From positions 1,988,501 through 2,052,500 of the forward strand of contig NZ_JH651379.1 in assembly GCF_000260115.1 (NCBI RefSeq): a DNA stretch of 64,000 nt. Direction: 5' to 3'. Origin of the DNA: Galbibacter orientalis DSM 19592. Lineage in GTDB: Bacteria; Bacteroidota; Bacteroidia; Flavobacteriales; Flavobacteriaceae. The position numbers and the translations under genes were made by a program. Positions 19,463 through 29,220 of this stretch are shown one piece after another. The notes beneath the pieces were generated by a model. That model had not been told where the DNA came from, ran no database searches, and was given only the letters and a program-made list of their open reading frames with translations. Position 1 is the first letter of the stretch, and each line of letters begins with the position of its first letter.

Positions 19463-20902
19463 ATGCTTCTTCCAAAGTTCACAACCAAAGAAAAGTCGGC
19501 TTCAAATAAGCACTTCATTTATTTTATAATATTTGCGTCTTTTCTATTTCCTTTTTCACAGGGTTATGCACAATACACCCAAAAATCGGGAACCGATTCA
19601 GACACTCCTTTACATTTATTAAAACCGAAGTATGATGTTCCATACGGGGTTCCAGAAAAGCAAGATGTGCTTAATTCATTAGAAAAAGTATATAATTATT
19701 TAAATGAAACTACTCCTGCGGAAATAGTGGATGCAACTACCAAGGAAGTAGTTGTTATAAAAGACTTTTCCAAGCATGATAAAATTGCTTTCAAGCAAGG
19801 AGATTTTAGATTAATTAGTTACGAATGGGGGGTAACCTATGCTGGAATGCTTTTAGCAGGAACTGTTACAGGTGACAAAAAATTTAGCGATTATACGATG
19901 GATAGAATACAATTCTTGTCGGAAATATATCCATCCATGGTGGCTCGAGATAAGGAAAATCCAGATGCATTAAACCCAATAAAGTCTGTAATACATCCGC
20001 ATGCCTTAGATGATGCTGGAGCTATTTGTGCCGCTATGATTAAAGCAAAAGGGCAAGGATTCTCAGGAGAATTAGATGGAATGATTAATAACTATATTGA
20101 TTATATAAGTAATAAACAATATAGATTAAAAGATGGAACCCTAGCTAGAAATAGACCTATGAAGAATTCCTTATGGTTAGACGATCTTTTTATGAGCGTA
20201 CCTGCGCTAGCGCAAATGGGAAAGTATACCAAAGACAATAAGTATTATGATGATGCGGTAAAACAGGTATTACAGTTTTCTGAGCGAATGTTTGATACCG
20301 AAAAGAATTTATACATGCATGCATGGATTGAGAGTATGGAAGAGCATCCAAAATTTCATTGGGGGAGAGCAAATGGTTGGGCAATTATGACAATGGTGGA
20401 ATTACTTGAAGTGCTTCCAGAGGATTATAAAGGTAGAAAAGAAGTATTAAAACTCTTACAAAATCATATTAAAGGTTTGGCAAGCTATCAATCTGCTACT
20501 GGTTTATGGCATCAATTAATAGATAAAAGTGACTCATTTTTAGAGACTTCTGCAACCGCTATTTTTACGTACGCCATAGCTCGTTCCATAAATAAAGGAT
20601 ATGTAGATGCAAAAGCTTATGGACCTGTTGTTTGTTTGGCTTGGAATGCTATTAGTACAAAAATAAATAATAAAGGACAGGTAGAAGGAACTTGTGTAGG
20701 AACTGGAATGGGCTTTGACCCAGCGTATTATTATTACAGACCTGTAAATGTATATGCAGCTCATGGTTATGGTCCTGTATTGCTAGCAGGAGCAGAAATG
20801 ATTTCTTTATTGGAGAATAATTATCCTAAAATGAATGATAGTGCCGTAATGTTCTACTCGCATCCAATTACAACTGATGCTCCTATTTTTAAAGAAGAAT
20901 AA
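19463..20902 (+). CDS. Unsaturated rhamnogalacturonyl hydrolase (GH105)
   Basis: A 479-residue secreted or periplasmic enzyme with an N-terminal hydrophobic signal ending near GYAQ (about 37). The (alpha/alpha)6 barrel carries GH105 features: HPHALDDAGAICAAMI (about 177-192), SLWLDDLFMSVPALAQMG (about 235-252), HAWIESMEEHPKFHWGRANGWAIMTMVELLE (about 293-323), and LWHQLIDKSDSFLETSATAIFTYAIAR. The WGRANGW motif is typical, and the Asp in the LDD segment is the expected catalytic residue. It releases unsaturated galacturonate from products of rhamnogalacturonan lyase. It forms an operon with the PL22-like gene 11 bp downstream. Confidence 0.92.
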   Translation: MLLPKFTTKEKSASNKHFIYFIIFASFLFPFSQGYAQYTQKSGTDSDTPLHLLKPKYDVPYGVPEKQDVLNSLEKVYNYLNETTPAEIVDATTKEVVVIKDFSKHDKIAFKQGDFRLISYEWGVTYAGMLLAGTVTGDKKFSDYTMDRIQFLSEIYPSMVARDKENPDALNPIKSVIHPHALDDAGAICAAMIKAKGQGFSGELDGMINNYIDYISNKQYRLKDGTLARNRPMKNSLWLDDLFMSVPALAQMGKYTKDNKYYDDAVKQVLQFSERMFDTEKNLYMHAWIESMEEHPKFHWGRANGWAIMTMVELLEVLPEDYKGRKEVLKLLQNHIKGLASYQSATGLWHQLIDKSDSFLETSATAIFTYAIARSINKGYVDAKAYGPVVCLAWNAISTKINNKGQVEGTCVGTGMGFDPAYYYYRPVNVYAAHGYGPVLLAGAEMISLLENNYPKMNDSAVMFYSHPITTDAPIFKEE

Positions 20903-20913
20903 AAAATTAAGAT

Positions 20914-22251
20914 ATGAAAGTCCAGTTAAAGACAACACTAGCTTTATTTTGCCTAACAGTTTTTTTGTTTGTTAGTAGTTTATCAGCACAAATAGGAAGA
21001 CGTTTTCCTTCAGAAAAAAAAGTGATTAAAGATTCTGTAACTGGTACGGAATTAACTTTTTTGACTAGTCAGCCTCATGGGGATTCTAAAATATACCCAA
21101 CCCATAATCAATGGACTTCAGATGGGGAATGGGTTATTTTTAGATCTCATCGAGTAGAAGGAGAAGCAATGGCTGTAAATGAAAAATCTGGGGAAATTGT
21201 TCAGGTAACTGAGGGAGGATATTCTGGGATGTTAAATGTAGCTCGTAATAGTATGAAGTTATATTTTATGAGGAAAGTATCTGAAAGTAAAGAGGTTGAA
21301 ATTGTGGTAGTTAATTTAGAAAAGCTTTTTGACGACAGTTCAAACAGAAATTTAAAATCGGCTGATGCCTATCAAAAAGTATGTGGTGTTACTCCAGGAG
21401 AATTGGGCGCTGGTGGGGATATGGCTTTAGATGCTGATGAAGAATGGGCTTGGTTTCGGGTAGGAAAAGAAGCTGCACAAAAACATTTAGCTAAAGGAAT
21501 AAAGATTGAAGAAGATTTTGGCCCGAGAAATATGGGAGCAGGTCCTGGCGGAATTGCTGGGATGAATCTTAATACAGGGGAAATAAAATATGTTACTTCG
21601 GTTCCGTTTCAAGTAGGGCACATCCAAACCAACCCTTGGGTTTCTGGTCAAATTATATTTTGTTGGGAAACTGGCGGGAAATCTCCACAAAGAACGTGGA
21701 TAGTAAATGCTGACGGAAGTGGTTTGAGACCGCTTTACCCTGAGTCAAAATATGAGTGGGTAACCCATGAGGCGGTTATAACACCCAATGAAGTTGCATT
21801 TGCTATTATGGGACATCGACAAATTCCAGAGTCTACCGTTAAAGTATCTGCGGGAACGGATGTTAAGGGAGCCAATCCTGGTCAAGATTCAGAGTGGGGA
21901 CCTTCTGGAACAAGAGAAAAACCTACAGGACTTGGAATTGTAAATATAAATACTAGAGAAATGACTATTGTAGGGCAAACCCCTTCAGGGAGTGGTTTAT
22001 GGCATGTGCATGGATCTCCAGATGGACGTTTTGCCGTTGGAGATGATTTTTCAAGAAGTATTTATTTAATTAATAGGAAGACCCGAGAAATGATGTTGTT
22101 ATCCACGGGGCATAAACAAACAGCTGCCGATCATCCGCACCCTACTTTTAGCCCTGATGGTACTAAAATAGAAATTCAATCGGCTATGCTTTCTAAAGAT
22201 GGCAGAAGCTTAAATATTTGTATTATTCCTGTGCCTAAAAAGTGGCTTTAA
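20914..22251 (+). CDS. Oligogalacturonate lyase-like protein (PL22, TolB-type propeller)
   Basis: A 445-residue protein with a signal peptide ending near SLSAQ. The mature part is a WD40/TolB-like seven-bladed propeller with repeated Tyr/Trp-Thr-Ser-Asp-Gly motifs (HNQWTSDGEWVIFRSHR, HVHGSPDGRFAVGDDFSR, DHPHPTFSPDGTKIEI). Conserved His residues in WVTHEAV, MGHRQ and TAADHPHP fit the manganese-binding site of PL22 oligogalacturonate lyases, which cut short oligogalacturonides into unsaturated uronates. It is coupled to GH105 and should act on the same pectin fragments. A related TolB-like function without lyase activity cannot be excluded. Confidence 0.75.
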   Translation: MKVQLKTTLALFCLTVFLFVSSLSAQIGRRFPSEKKVIKDSVTGTELTFLTSQPHGDSKIYPTHNQWTSDGEWVIFRSHRVEGEAMAVNEKSGEIVQVTEGGYSGMLNVARNSMKLYFMRKVSESKEVEIVVVNLEKLFDDSSNRNLKSADAYQKVCGVTPGELGAGGDMALDADEEWAWFRVGKEAAQKHLAKGIKIEEDFGPRNMGAGPGGIAGMNLNTGEIKYVTSVPFQVGHIQTNPWVSGQIIFCWETGGKSPQRTWIVNADGSGLRPLYPESKYEWVTHEAVITPNEVAFAIMGHRQIPESTVKVSAGTDVKGANPGQDSEWGPSGTREKPTGLGIVNINTREMTIVGQTPSGSGLWHVHGSPDGRFAVGDDFSRSIYLINRKTREMMLLSTGHKQTAADHPHPTFSPDGTKIEIQSAMLSKDGRSLNICIIPVPKKWL

Positions 22252-22278
22252 AAATGTATAATTTCTAATTACCAATTA

Positions 22279-22448
22279 AACCCGAAATATGCATTAGACA
22301 ATCTATTACAGCTTTAAAGTGCTTCAAAATCAGTCACGCTGTTTCTGTTTTCGATCTCACCATAGCGGTGCTATGGCTCCATCTCCAAACCGCCTGATTT
22401 TCTTCCACTTTAAACCTTCACTACGAATTCTAATGCATAATCCGGGTT
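22279..22448. mobile_element. 170-bp MITE-like element
   Basis: Bounded by imperfect 20-bp inverted repeats, AACCCGAAATATGCATTAGA at 22279-22298 against TCTAATGCATAATCCGGGTT at 22429-22448, matching at 17 of 20 positions. It is non-coding and contains the palindrome CCATAGCGGTGCTATGG. The ends resemble the IS982 ends in this window (AACCCG....TGCATT), suggesting mobilisation by an IS982-type transposase. It fills the space between the convergent PL22 and GH43-like genes and overlaps the 3' end of the latter. Confidence 0.75.
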
Positions 22449-23443
22449 AAATTAAGAGTTACTTTTTGATCTCTGTTACAGGTAATTGTTATGTCTTTTT
22501 CATTAAAATGTAGTTCCGCTACTTGAATGCTACTTCTGCGGGTTTCATAACTGTCTTTTCCTTTATTTGAAGGAACTCTTCCTGGATGCGTAAAATAGAA
22601 AATATAGGCTTTACCATTATCAATAACCACATCAGGATGCCCACCTTTTACTTGGTCATCAATACCTTTTCCTGGTTCTTTTAAAATGTTATGTTCCTGT
22701 TTGTTCCAATTGGTAAGATCGGTAGAATTATAAACAGATAAGCCATCCCAGCTATCACATATCATCCAGTACAATTCTTTCCATTTAAATACTACAGGCC
22801 CTTCACCGCGTTCTTTTACCGCTTTTTTACTTGGGTTAGGCCATTGGTTTAAGTTATCACTATCAGTATAATATATAGATTTTCCATCGTTTTCATTGTT
22901 GTAAAATAGTCGCCAATTCCCATTCGGAAGTTTTATTATATCTGCATCAATTACTCTTTCTGAAGCTAGTTTTAACTCCATTACAAAATCCCAATTTATT
23001 AAATCGCTACTTGTTAAATGAATAATTTTTCGTTCGTGATACCAATCAGAAAAAATACCGGGAACATAAGTTAAAAACATATGATATATTCCCTTGTTTT
23101 CTATTACCTCTGGAGCCCAATAGGAATATTGGTCAGTAGGTTGATAGTCTATTGTACATATCCCTTTGTAACTCCAAGTTGATCCATTATTGGATGAGGT
23201 TGCAATGCCTATTTCTGTTCCATGTACCCAACTAACATTATCTAAGCTATCAATATTTGCCCTTCTATTGGTGTAAAACATATACCACAACTGCTCTTTT
23301 TTATTCCAAATAACGCAAGGATCTGCAGCCCCATTATGTATTGGGTCTCTATATAAAGGCTTATCTGCAACATGAGAATTTTCATGTTGCGCATTTAATA
23401 GGTTGGAAAGACCTATAAAAACCACTAAGATTATAATTTTCAT
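22430..23443 (-). CDS. Secreted GH43/GH117-like five-bladed propeller glycosidase
   Basis: A 337-residue protein with a signal peptide ending near LLNAQ (residue 19). It shows the clan-F propeller pattern. DPIHNGAADPCVIWN near the N-terminus carries the expected base Asp. YSYWAPEVIE follows, then RVIDADIIKLPNGNWRLFYNN for the pKa-modulating Asp, and GEGPVVFKWKELYWMICD for the acid Glu. Such enzymes remove arabinose, galactose or other side-chain sugars; the subfamily cannot be assigned by eye. The last residues LTRIMH and the stop codon lie inside the MITE end, so the native C-terminus was probably altered slightly. It is the last gene of the four-gene GH28 operon and starts directly at the end of its neighbour. 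Confidence 0.75.
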   Translation of the reverse strand: MKIIILVVFIGLSNLLNAQHENSHVADKPLYRDPIHNGAADPCVIWNKKEQLWYMFYTNRRANIDSLDNVSWVHGTEIGIATSSNNGSTWSYKGICTIDYQPTDQYSYWAPEVIENKGIYHMFLTYVPGIFSDWYHERKIIHLTSSDLINWDFVMELKLASERVIDADIIKLPNGNWRLFYNNENDGKSIYYTDSDNLNQWPNPSKKAVKERGEGPVVFKWKELYWMICDSWDGLSVYNSTDLTNWNKQEHNILKEPGKGIDDQVKGGHPDVVIDNGKAYIFYFTHPGRVPSNKGKDSYETRRSSIQVAELHFNEKDITITCNRDQKVTLNLTRIMH

Positions 23444-25585
23444 TTAAAACATTTTTTGAAGTCCTTCCCATTTTACATCCCAATTTCCATCTTTTGGGAA
23501 TCCTGGATTTTTAACGGTATTTCCATCCCATCCAGCACACATAAGGGCAACAGCTGTAAGTACGCCACCATTTCCTGGAAGATATAAAGTTAAGCGTTCG
23601 TCCTGAAAATTATGCCCATTTGGAAGGTAGGTATTGGTACGAATATCCATAAGTAAGGCTTCAACTGCTTTTTCTGGCATATGTAAGCGTGTTGCAGTCA
23701 TAGCTGTCATTGGGAAATCCCAACCCCAAGTATCTTCCCAAGTCCAATCTGTCCAAACAAGATTAAACGTATTCTTCATAATGTCGAGATCGACTTTTTT
23801 AGTTAAAGGAAGCATGCCTAAAGTTCCTAAAACTGATGGATGGTCTGTTTTAAAAACGGGATTTGTGTAAGAATCTTGGGCGCTTTCTGTAGCTAGATAT
23901 ACATCATTTAAAATAGGTAAATCTGATAAATTATTCATTACCTCAATCCACTTTTTAGGAGGAGTTTCTCCCAGTCTTTGTTTCCATTCAATAGCCGTTT
24001 TTAACCCCCAATACCAATAATTAAGTTCGTAAGTTGGATTATAGGTTTCGGTTGCCTTAAAACGTTCTTGTGCGGCAATCACACCTGGTCCTAGTTCATA
24101 TCTATTTTTTTCTTCGTTATAATTTGCAAAAGAAGCCATAAAATCGGCAGTTGCATATACATTGTCTTTGTAGGTATTTAGAATGTCTTTTGAAGGATTT
24201 TCTTGATAAAAGAGTTCGGCAAAAGTTATGTAATGGGGTTGTTGCCAAATAAGAAAAGAACCTACAGATGACGGACTTTCATTTCCATAAGGATCTGTCA
24301 TTTTTTGCCATCTCAGTCCATCAAAACCTTGTCTTTTGGCTATCTCAAATGCTTTTCCACTGGCTTTATCATACCATTGCATAGCGTTTTTTAGTAAATC
24401 ACTTCGGTTCCATAACGCAAAATGGACACCATGCCACCAATGCATTTCAAGATGTGGTTTTCCATACCAACTATTATAAGTAAGTCCAGTTTCTTGAGGA
24501 GGTTGATTGGAGGTACATTGCAATTTGGTTAAATATTGAGAGAGAACCACACGTCGCTCAATTTCAAATGCTCTAGGATCTGTACACGATGAAAAGTCAA
24601 TAGCACCACCACTTAGCCAAAAATCTTTCCAATTTTCTTCACTATTAGTTACCGCTTTATCAAAGTTAGAAATATTTTGATTTTTATTTTCAGGGGTAAA
24701 TTTACAAGTGAAAGAAAAATTGTTTTCAGTAGGAGAAATAATAAAATAATGCTCTTCTTTTTCAGTAATGCTAGCCGATTTTTCTTTCCATTGAAAATAG
24801 GTATGGTAGGTTAAAGAATCCATTTTATGAGTTACCAAAGCCTTTTTTGGATTAATAGATTTTAAGGTACTTGTATAATTCTCAGAACCATTCCAATTTA
24901 CGCCAGTATCTTTCCAGTTATTTGAAGGATATGGAATACGATATCTAATTTTAAGTTGTCCTTTATTAATTAAGTCGGATGTTACTTTTACGGCAATTAG
25001 ATCTTCATCATGATGAGAAAGGGTTTCAACCTTAACAGGCACACCTTCAACAGAAAAACTACTGGTAATGATTCCGGTCCATAAATTTAACTCCTGATTC
25101 ATATCCGTAAGATCTTTCGGACTGATTAGCTCTCCATTCTTCTTAGTAATTTCAAAACCAATATTTCCAAGCTGGATACGATGCGGGTTTTCTCTAAACC
25201 AATTAACTGCATCGTTATTTCGTTTTGGAGTTTTTATCTGTACGGAATACGAAACTTTACGTCCATATTGGTCATAGTCTTTAAGCGTTTCTTCAAAAGT
25301 GTAGGAATTCGGGTTTTTATTGGAGTCCCATCCCCATTCGGATTGTGTTCCTAATGCAATGCCTCCTTGATAATAGTCTGGAAATGTTTGAAGTCCAGTT
25401 ATATCTGTAGTAAAAGCAAACTTTCCGTTTCCTACAGTGAGAGAAGCCAAAGTATCAACCGAAGTTACAACAACGTTATGGCGAGTAACCAGTGCTTTTC
25501 TATCTATTTTTTGAGCAAATCCCTGATGAATTATACTAATAAATAAAAGAAAAATGTAAAGCTTAATGGTGGAAGTAGTTTTCAT
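23444..25585 (-). CDS. Secreted six-hairpin glycosidase-like protein
   Basis: A 713-residue protein with a signal peptide ending near HQGFAQ (residue 25). An N-terminal beta-sandwich (to about 300) is followed by an (alpha/alpha)6-barrel segment. The barrel includes GLTYNSWYGKPHLEMHWWHGVHFALWNR (about 370-397), GFDGLRWQKMTDPYGNESPS and WTWEDTWGWDFPMTAMTATRLHMPEKAVEALL. This two-domain layout recalls GH65- and GH95-type enzymes, with the clustered acidic and aromatic residues near HLEMHWWHG as a plausible active site. I cannot assign a family. Neighbours act on rhamnogalacturonan, so side-chain or backbone oligosaccharides are the likely substrate. Part of the GH28 operon, 5 bp after the DUF4450-like gene. 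Confidence 0.7.
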   Translation of the reverse strand: MKTTSTIKLYIFLLFISIIHQGFAQKIDRKALVTRHNVVVTSVDTLASLTVGNGKFAFTTDITGLQTFPDYYQGGIALGTQSEWGWDSNKNPNSYTFEETLKDYDQYGRKVSYSVQIKTPKRNNDAVNWFRENPHRIQLGNIGFEITKKNGELISPKDLTDMNQELNLWTGIITSSFSVEGVPVKVETLSHHDEDLIAVKVTSDLINKGQLKIRYRIPYPSNNWKDTGVNWNGSENYTSTLKSINPKKALVTHKMDSLTYHTYFQWKEKSASITEKEEHYFIISPTENNFSFTCKFTPENKNQNISNFDKAVTNSEENWKDFWLSGGAIDFSSCTDPRAFEIERRVVLSQYLTKLQCTSNQPPQETGLTYNSWYGKPHLEMHWWHGVHFALWNRSDLLKNAMQWYDKASGKAFEIAKRQGFDGLRWQKMTDPYGNESPSSVGSFLIWQQPHYITFAELFYQENPSKDILNTYKDNVYATADFMASFANYNEEKNRYELGPGVIAAQERFKATETYNPTYELNYWYWGLKTAIEWKQRLGETPPKKWIEVMNNLSDLPILNDVYLATESAQDSYTNPVFKTDHPSVLGTLGMLPLTKKVDLDIMKNTFNLVWTDWTWEDTWGWDFPMTAMTATRLHMPEKAVEALLMDIRTNTYLPNGHNFQDERLTLYLPGNGGVLTAVALMCAGWDGNTVKNPGFPKDGNWDVKWEGLQKMF

Positions 25586-25590
25586 AATAA

Positions 25591-28500
25591 TTATTTTAAG
25601 AGAGTAATACTCATAATGCCGATAACAACATCATTAGCAATGGTTTTTAATTCTATGTTTTTTAATTCTTTAGTTGCGTCTAACGGAAGGTCTAAAATAG
25701 TGGCAGCACCACCATCTATAGCAAAGTTGGTAAATCCTTTAATAGATGTATAATCTTTAAAATCAAGAAAGATTTCTCCTGTTTTTAGATGAACACGAGG
25801 TGGTTTTGACGCTTTAGTAGTAAAAGCAAAATTATCGGTATAATAATCTTGTTCTATAGGCCACCAATTTTCAGGGTTTTTAAGGGGTAAGTTTGTATGA
25901 GTCCCATCTTTATAATGAACTATAATTTCTCCATTTGTAATATTACTTTGCATTGGATTAGTAGTTCCAGCCATTAGAAGGTATAGGTGTTTGGCTTTCC
26001 CAGAAAGTTTTATTTGTATCTTTTCAGGGAAATTATCCCATTGGGAAGTAAATACAATATCATTGGCGTTTTTTGGAGCTATTTTAAAAGGAATGTTATT
26101 ATAAATAATATTTCCATTGTTTGCTGCCGCTTTTTGCTTAATTCCTGTAGCATCTATTTCTGGAGCAATAAAAGGGTAGCACCAATTTCCAATGCCTTGT
26201 GTAGGAAGTTGTAGGGTAGGAGATGTAGGACGAGGTTCCATATATTCTTGTTTAAATATATTAGTTACCTTACTGTTAAAGCTTCTACCTATATCTATAG
26301 TTTCAAAACTGCTGTTAGCTGCTGCTTTTACTTTCCAATTTTGAAAAGTGCCAACTTTGTAGCGTTTATTTTTTTTAGATGAAACGTGTAATAAATTAGA
26401 ACCAGGAATTAAAGCATTTTCTTCAATGTTAAGAGTAGAATTCTTTTTATTTAGAACACCTTTCTTAGTATTGTTTATCCAATATTGAAGAGATTCTTGC
26501 TGAGGATTTTTTCTTTTTAAGGTAATTTGTGAGCCCTTATCTAGCGTTACAACCTTAGCCAATTTAATGGCTGGAATCAATTTTACATCTATGGGCTGCC
26601 ACCATGTAAAAGCTCCTTGCTTTAGTTGAAGGAAAAAGGTTTTAGCTCCAAGAGATTCATTAAAATTACCCGAAAAATCATGTTTATTAAGATATTGGTT
26701 TCTAAAAACTAATTGTGGATCGTATATTTTTTTGAATTGAACTGTTTTATTTAACAGTTTAAAAGTATCGTTAGGGGTATAATTTACTGGAAATTGAACT
26801 TTCTCAATTTTAGTTCCTTTCCATGTAATATCTATTTTATAATCAGTTCTATAAATATCAGTAATTATAATTTTTGGTTTTACAATTGCCGTAGTATCAA
26901 CGTACCAAGAGATTACTTTTTCATCATTAATCTTGATTTGTTCAATAGCTTCTCTCTCCGCATTTACTATTAATTTCAGTTTCATTTTCTTGGGAAAGGA
27001 AGGAGAGATATGGTAAATACTTTTATTATTTTTTGAAGAGAACGAATATTGGATGTCTGGAAGTTTAATACTAGCATTATCCCAACTTTCAGGAAATCCA
27101 GGTTGAAGAGTTAAGGTGTCCGAAATAGCATTAGGCTTTATTCCGTAGAGTCCTTCTACAAGACTTCTAGCAGCCATTCCAATTGGGTCGGCAAAATCTC
27201 TGTAGAGTTCCCCCCGCATGGCATCGTAGAAAGATAATTGTTGAAATCCTCCTGGAGATGCCCCTAAATACATACTCTCCATAATTCCACTTTGCCACAA
27301 TTTATATGCCTTTTCTGGACGTTGTCCTTGCCAATAAGCTAACGAAGTATGCAAAACTTCTGCTAATGCAACATTGTTAACAGACCAAGTGTAAGGTTGC
27401 CAATTGGTTGTAGAAATTAGTTCCAAATTATCAAAAGGTAAACCTTCTGCTTTTACTGGAATATGAGGAATTTCAGTATCAATATAGCGGAGCATTTGAT
27501 AGGCTTGAAATTTATCTGCAACCCCTTCATCTATAGTGTGATAAATACTCCAAACCCCTGGACTATCATGTGTTAATTGGTTTCCTAATAAATCTTTGTA
27601 CTCTGAAAAAACACCCTTTTTTGGAATCCAAAGCTCATTATTTAAAGCCTTTTTTATTTGATTACTTTCTTGGGTGTAATTATCTTTATTAGAACTTGTG
27701 ATATTATTTTTTTTGGCAATTGCACCAGCAAGTTTATTAGCACTGTAATTATATGCAGAAGAATAACTTACCGATCCTCCACTATATTGGAGGGCATCGC
27801 TAGCCCAAATGGTTGCATAAGCATCGTAGAGATGGTTGTTGTCTGAATCAAAATTTCTTTTTTCCCAAGCTAAATGTCGCTCAATGGCAGGCCATAACTC
27901 TTTAATCAGCGCATCGTCTCCCGTCCATAAATAATGACGGAACAACTGATTAAAAAACACCGAATTCATATCATAATGATGTGCAATGGTATTATTGTTG
28001 GGCCGTCTACTAATATATCCACTACTAAACATGGCTGTGCCAATTTCTTCTTTTTGTCTAGCAAAATTTCTTGTTGTATCTGGTACAACAGGTCCTGTTG
28101 GAGGATCGATTACTTGCGAGTTTACATAACTTGTAAAATGAGATTCGGCTCTATCATGCCATCCTAAGGGGTTGGCTACATAAGCACCGCGCCATGCATT
28201 TAAATGCATTCGCCATGCAATAGATCCGTGTAAAAAAGCGGGACTTTCCCAAATAGCATCTGCAGCGGTTGCCAATGCTCCCCCAATTGTATTGATGTAT
28301 GGATTAGGAGTTTGTACCGTTAAAATTTGAGCTGTTTTATTAACTTTTTCAATCCCTGCTTTAAAATCGGATTCCAATGATGCTTCTATTGCTAATGCAT
28401 CAGAATTTTCAAACTTCCAATAGAGCGGTTGTTTTAAGGAGTTTACTTTTCCTATTATTACTGGAAAAGAATCTTTTTCAGATTGATATACAGCTAATGG

Positions 28501-29217
28501 ATTTTCTTGATTGGAGGCAGATGCTATTTTAATTTCTGAAGTAGGAAAAACCCCAGACATTGTTCTGTTATTTCCTGTTTTCTCTTTATTATTTTCTGAA
28601 CCGTATTTTACTATAAACGAATTATTAGTAACCGAATATTGATTATTGATGCAATATTTTGGTTGAAGATAAAAAACAGACTCTGGATCGGCTCCTATAT
28701 CTCCATCTCGATGAAACTTTTTACCACTAGCACCTCCATATACCCAAATAAGTTTGACGGTTTCTGGTATATCTATAGAAGTTGCTTGGAGCATAAACCC
28801 TTCACTTTTTGCTAAAGCAACTACTTTAAGGTGTATGCTTCCCTGTTTTAATAAAGAATCCGAAATTTGATAATTCATAATTCCTGGGGTATAAACAGTA
28901 GTTATACTATCACATTCGGTTAACCATTTACTTGAGCCATCTTGAGTAATAATTCCTAGTTTAAAATTACCTCCCATTCCAGGCATATACATTGCAAATT
29001 CTGGTAAATCTCCAGTTTCTACTCTAAATCCTGTATTTGTACCGTATAAAGCTCTGTTGAATTTTCGCTCCCCATTTTGTAATTTAAAACCTTTTTCAAA
29101 GGGGAGGTAATGTACTTTTCGAATGCTATCATGCCAATATTGAGAATTTTGGGCATTCAAAAATGAAACTAAAATAACGGTAAATAAAAATGTTATGCAG
29201 ATTCTAAATAGGGTCAT
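25591..29217 (-). CDS. Large secreted DUF4450-like protein with six-hairpin glycosidase core
   Basis: A 1208-residue protein with a signal peptide (to about residue 22, VSFLNAQ). The N-terminal region (about 25-280), with GFKLQNGERKFNRALYGTNTGFRVETGDLPEFAMYMPGMGG, resembles DUF4450 proteins from Bacteroidota pectin loci (recognition from memory, tentative). Residues about 310-720 form an (alpha/alpha)6 barrel: AWRMHLNAWRGAYVANPLGWHDRAESHF, HHYDMNSVFFNQLFRHYLWTGD, YDAYATIWASDALQYSGGSVSYSSAYNY. C-terminal beta domains follow to the end. This may be a multidomain glycosidase acting on RG-I or RG-II fragments. It starts 3 bp after the GH28 stop codon. Confidence 0.7.
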   Translation of the reverse strand: MTLFRICITFLFTVILVSFLNAQNSQYWHDSIRKVHYLPFEKGFKLQNGERKFNRALYGTNTGFRVETGDLPEFAMYMPGMGGNFKLGIITQDGSSKWLTECDSITTVYTPGIMNYQISDSLLKQGSIHLKVVALAKSEGFMLQATSIDIPETVKLIWVYGGASGKKFHRDGDIGADPESVFYLQPKYCINNQYSVTNNSFIVKYGSENNKEKTGNNRTMSGVFPTSEIKIASASNQENPLAVYQSEKDSFPVIIGKVNSLKQPLYWKFENSDALAIEASLESDFKAGIEKVNKTAQILTVQTPNPYINTIGGALATAADAIWESPAFLHGSIAWRMHLNAWRGAYVANPLGWHDRAESHFTSYVNSQVIDPPTGPVVPDTTRNFARQKEEIGTAMFSSGYISRRPNNNTIAHHYDMNSVFFNQLFRHYLWTGDDALIKELWPAIERHLAWEKRNFDSDNNHLYDAYATIWASDALQYSGGSVSYSSAYNYSANKLAGAIAKKNNITSSNKDNYTQESNQIKKALNNELWIPKKGVFSEYKDLLGNQLTHDSPGVWSIYHTIDEGVADKFQAYQMLRYIDTEIPHIPVKAEGLPFDNLELISTTNWQPYTWSVNNVALAEVLHTSLAYWQGQRPEKAYKLWQSGIMESMYLGASPGGFQQLSFYDAMRGELYRDFADPIGMAARSLVEGLYGIKPNAISDTLTLQPGFPESWDNASIKLPDIQYSFSSKNNKSIYHISPSFPKKMKLKLIVNAEREAIEQIKINDEKVISWYVDTTAIVKPKIIITDIYRTDYKIDITWKGTKIEKVQFPVNYTPNDTFKLLNKTVQFKKIYDPQLVFRNQYLNKHDFSGNFNESLGAKTFFLQLKQGAFTWWQPIDVKLIPAIKLAKVVTLDKGSQITLKRKNPQQESLQYWINNTKKGVLNKKNSTLNIEENALIPGSNLLHVSSKKNKRYKVGTFQNWKVKAAANSSFETIDIGRSFNSKVTNIFKQEYMEPRPTSPTLQLPTQGIGNWCYPFIAPEIDATGIKQKAAANNGNIIYNNIPFKIAPKNANDIVFTSQWDNFPEKIQIKLSGKAKHLYLLMAGTTNPMQSNITNGEIIVHYKDGTHTNLPLKNPENWWPIEQDYYTDNFAFTTKASKPPRVHLKTGEIFLDFKDYTSIKGFTNFAIDGGAATILDLPLDATKELKNIELKTIANDVVIGIMSITLLK

Positions 29218-29220
29218 GCT

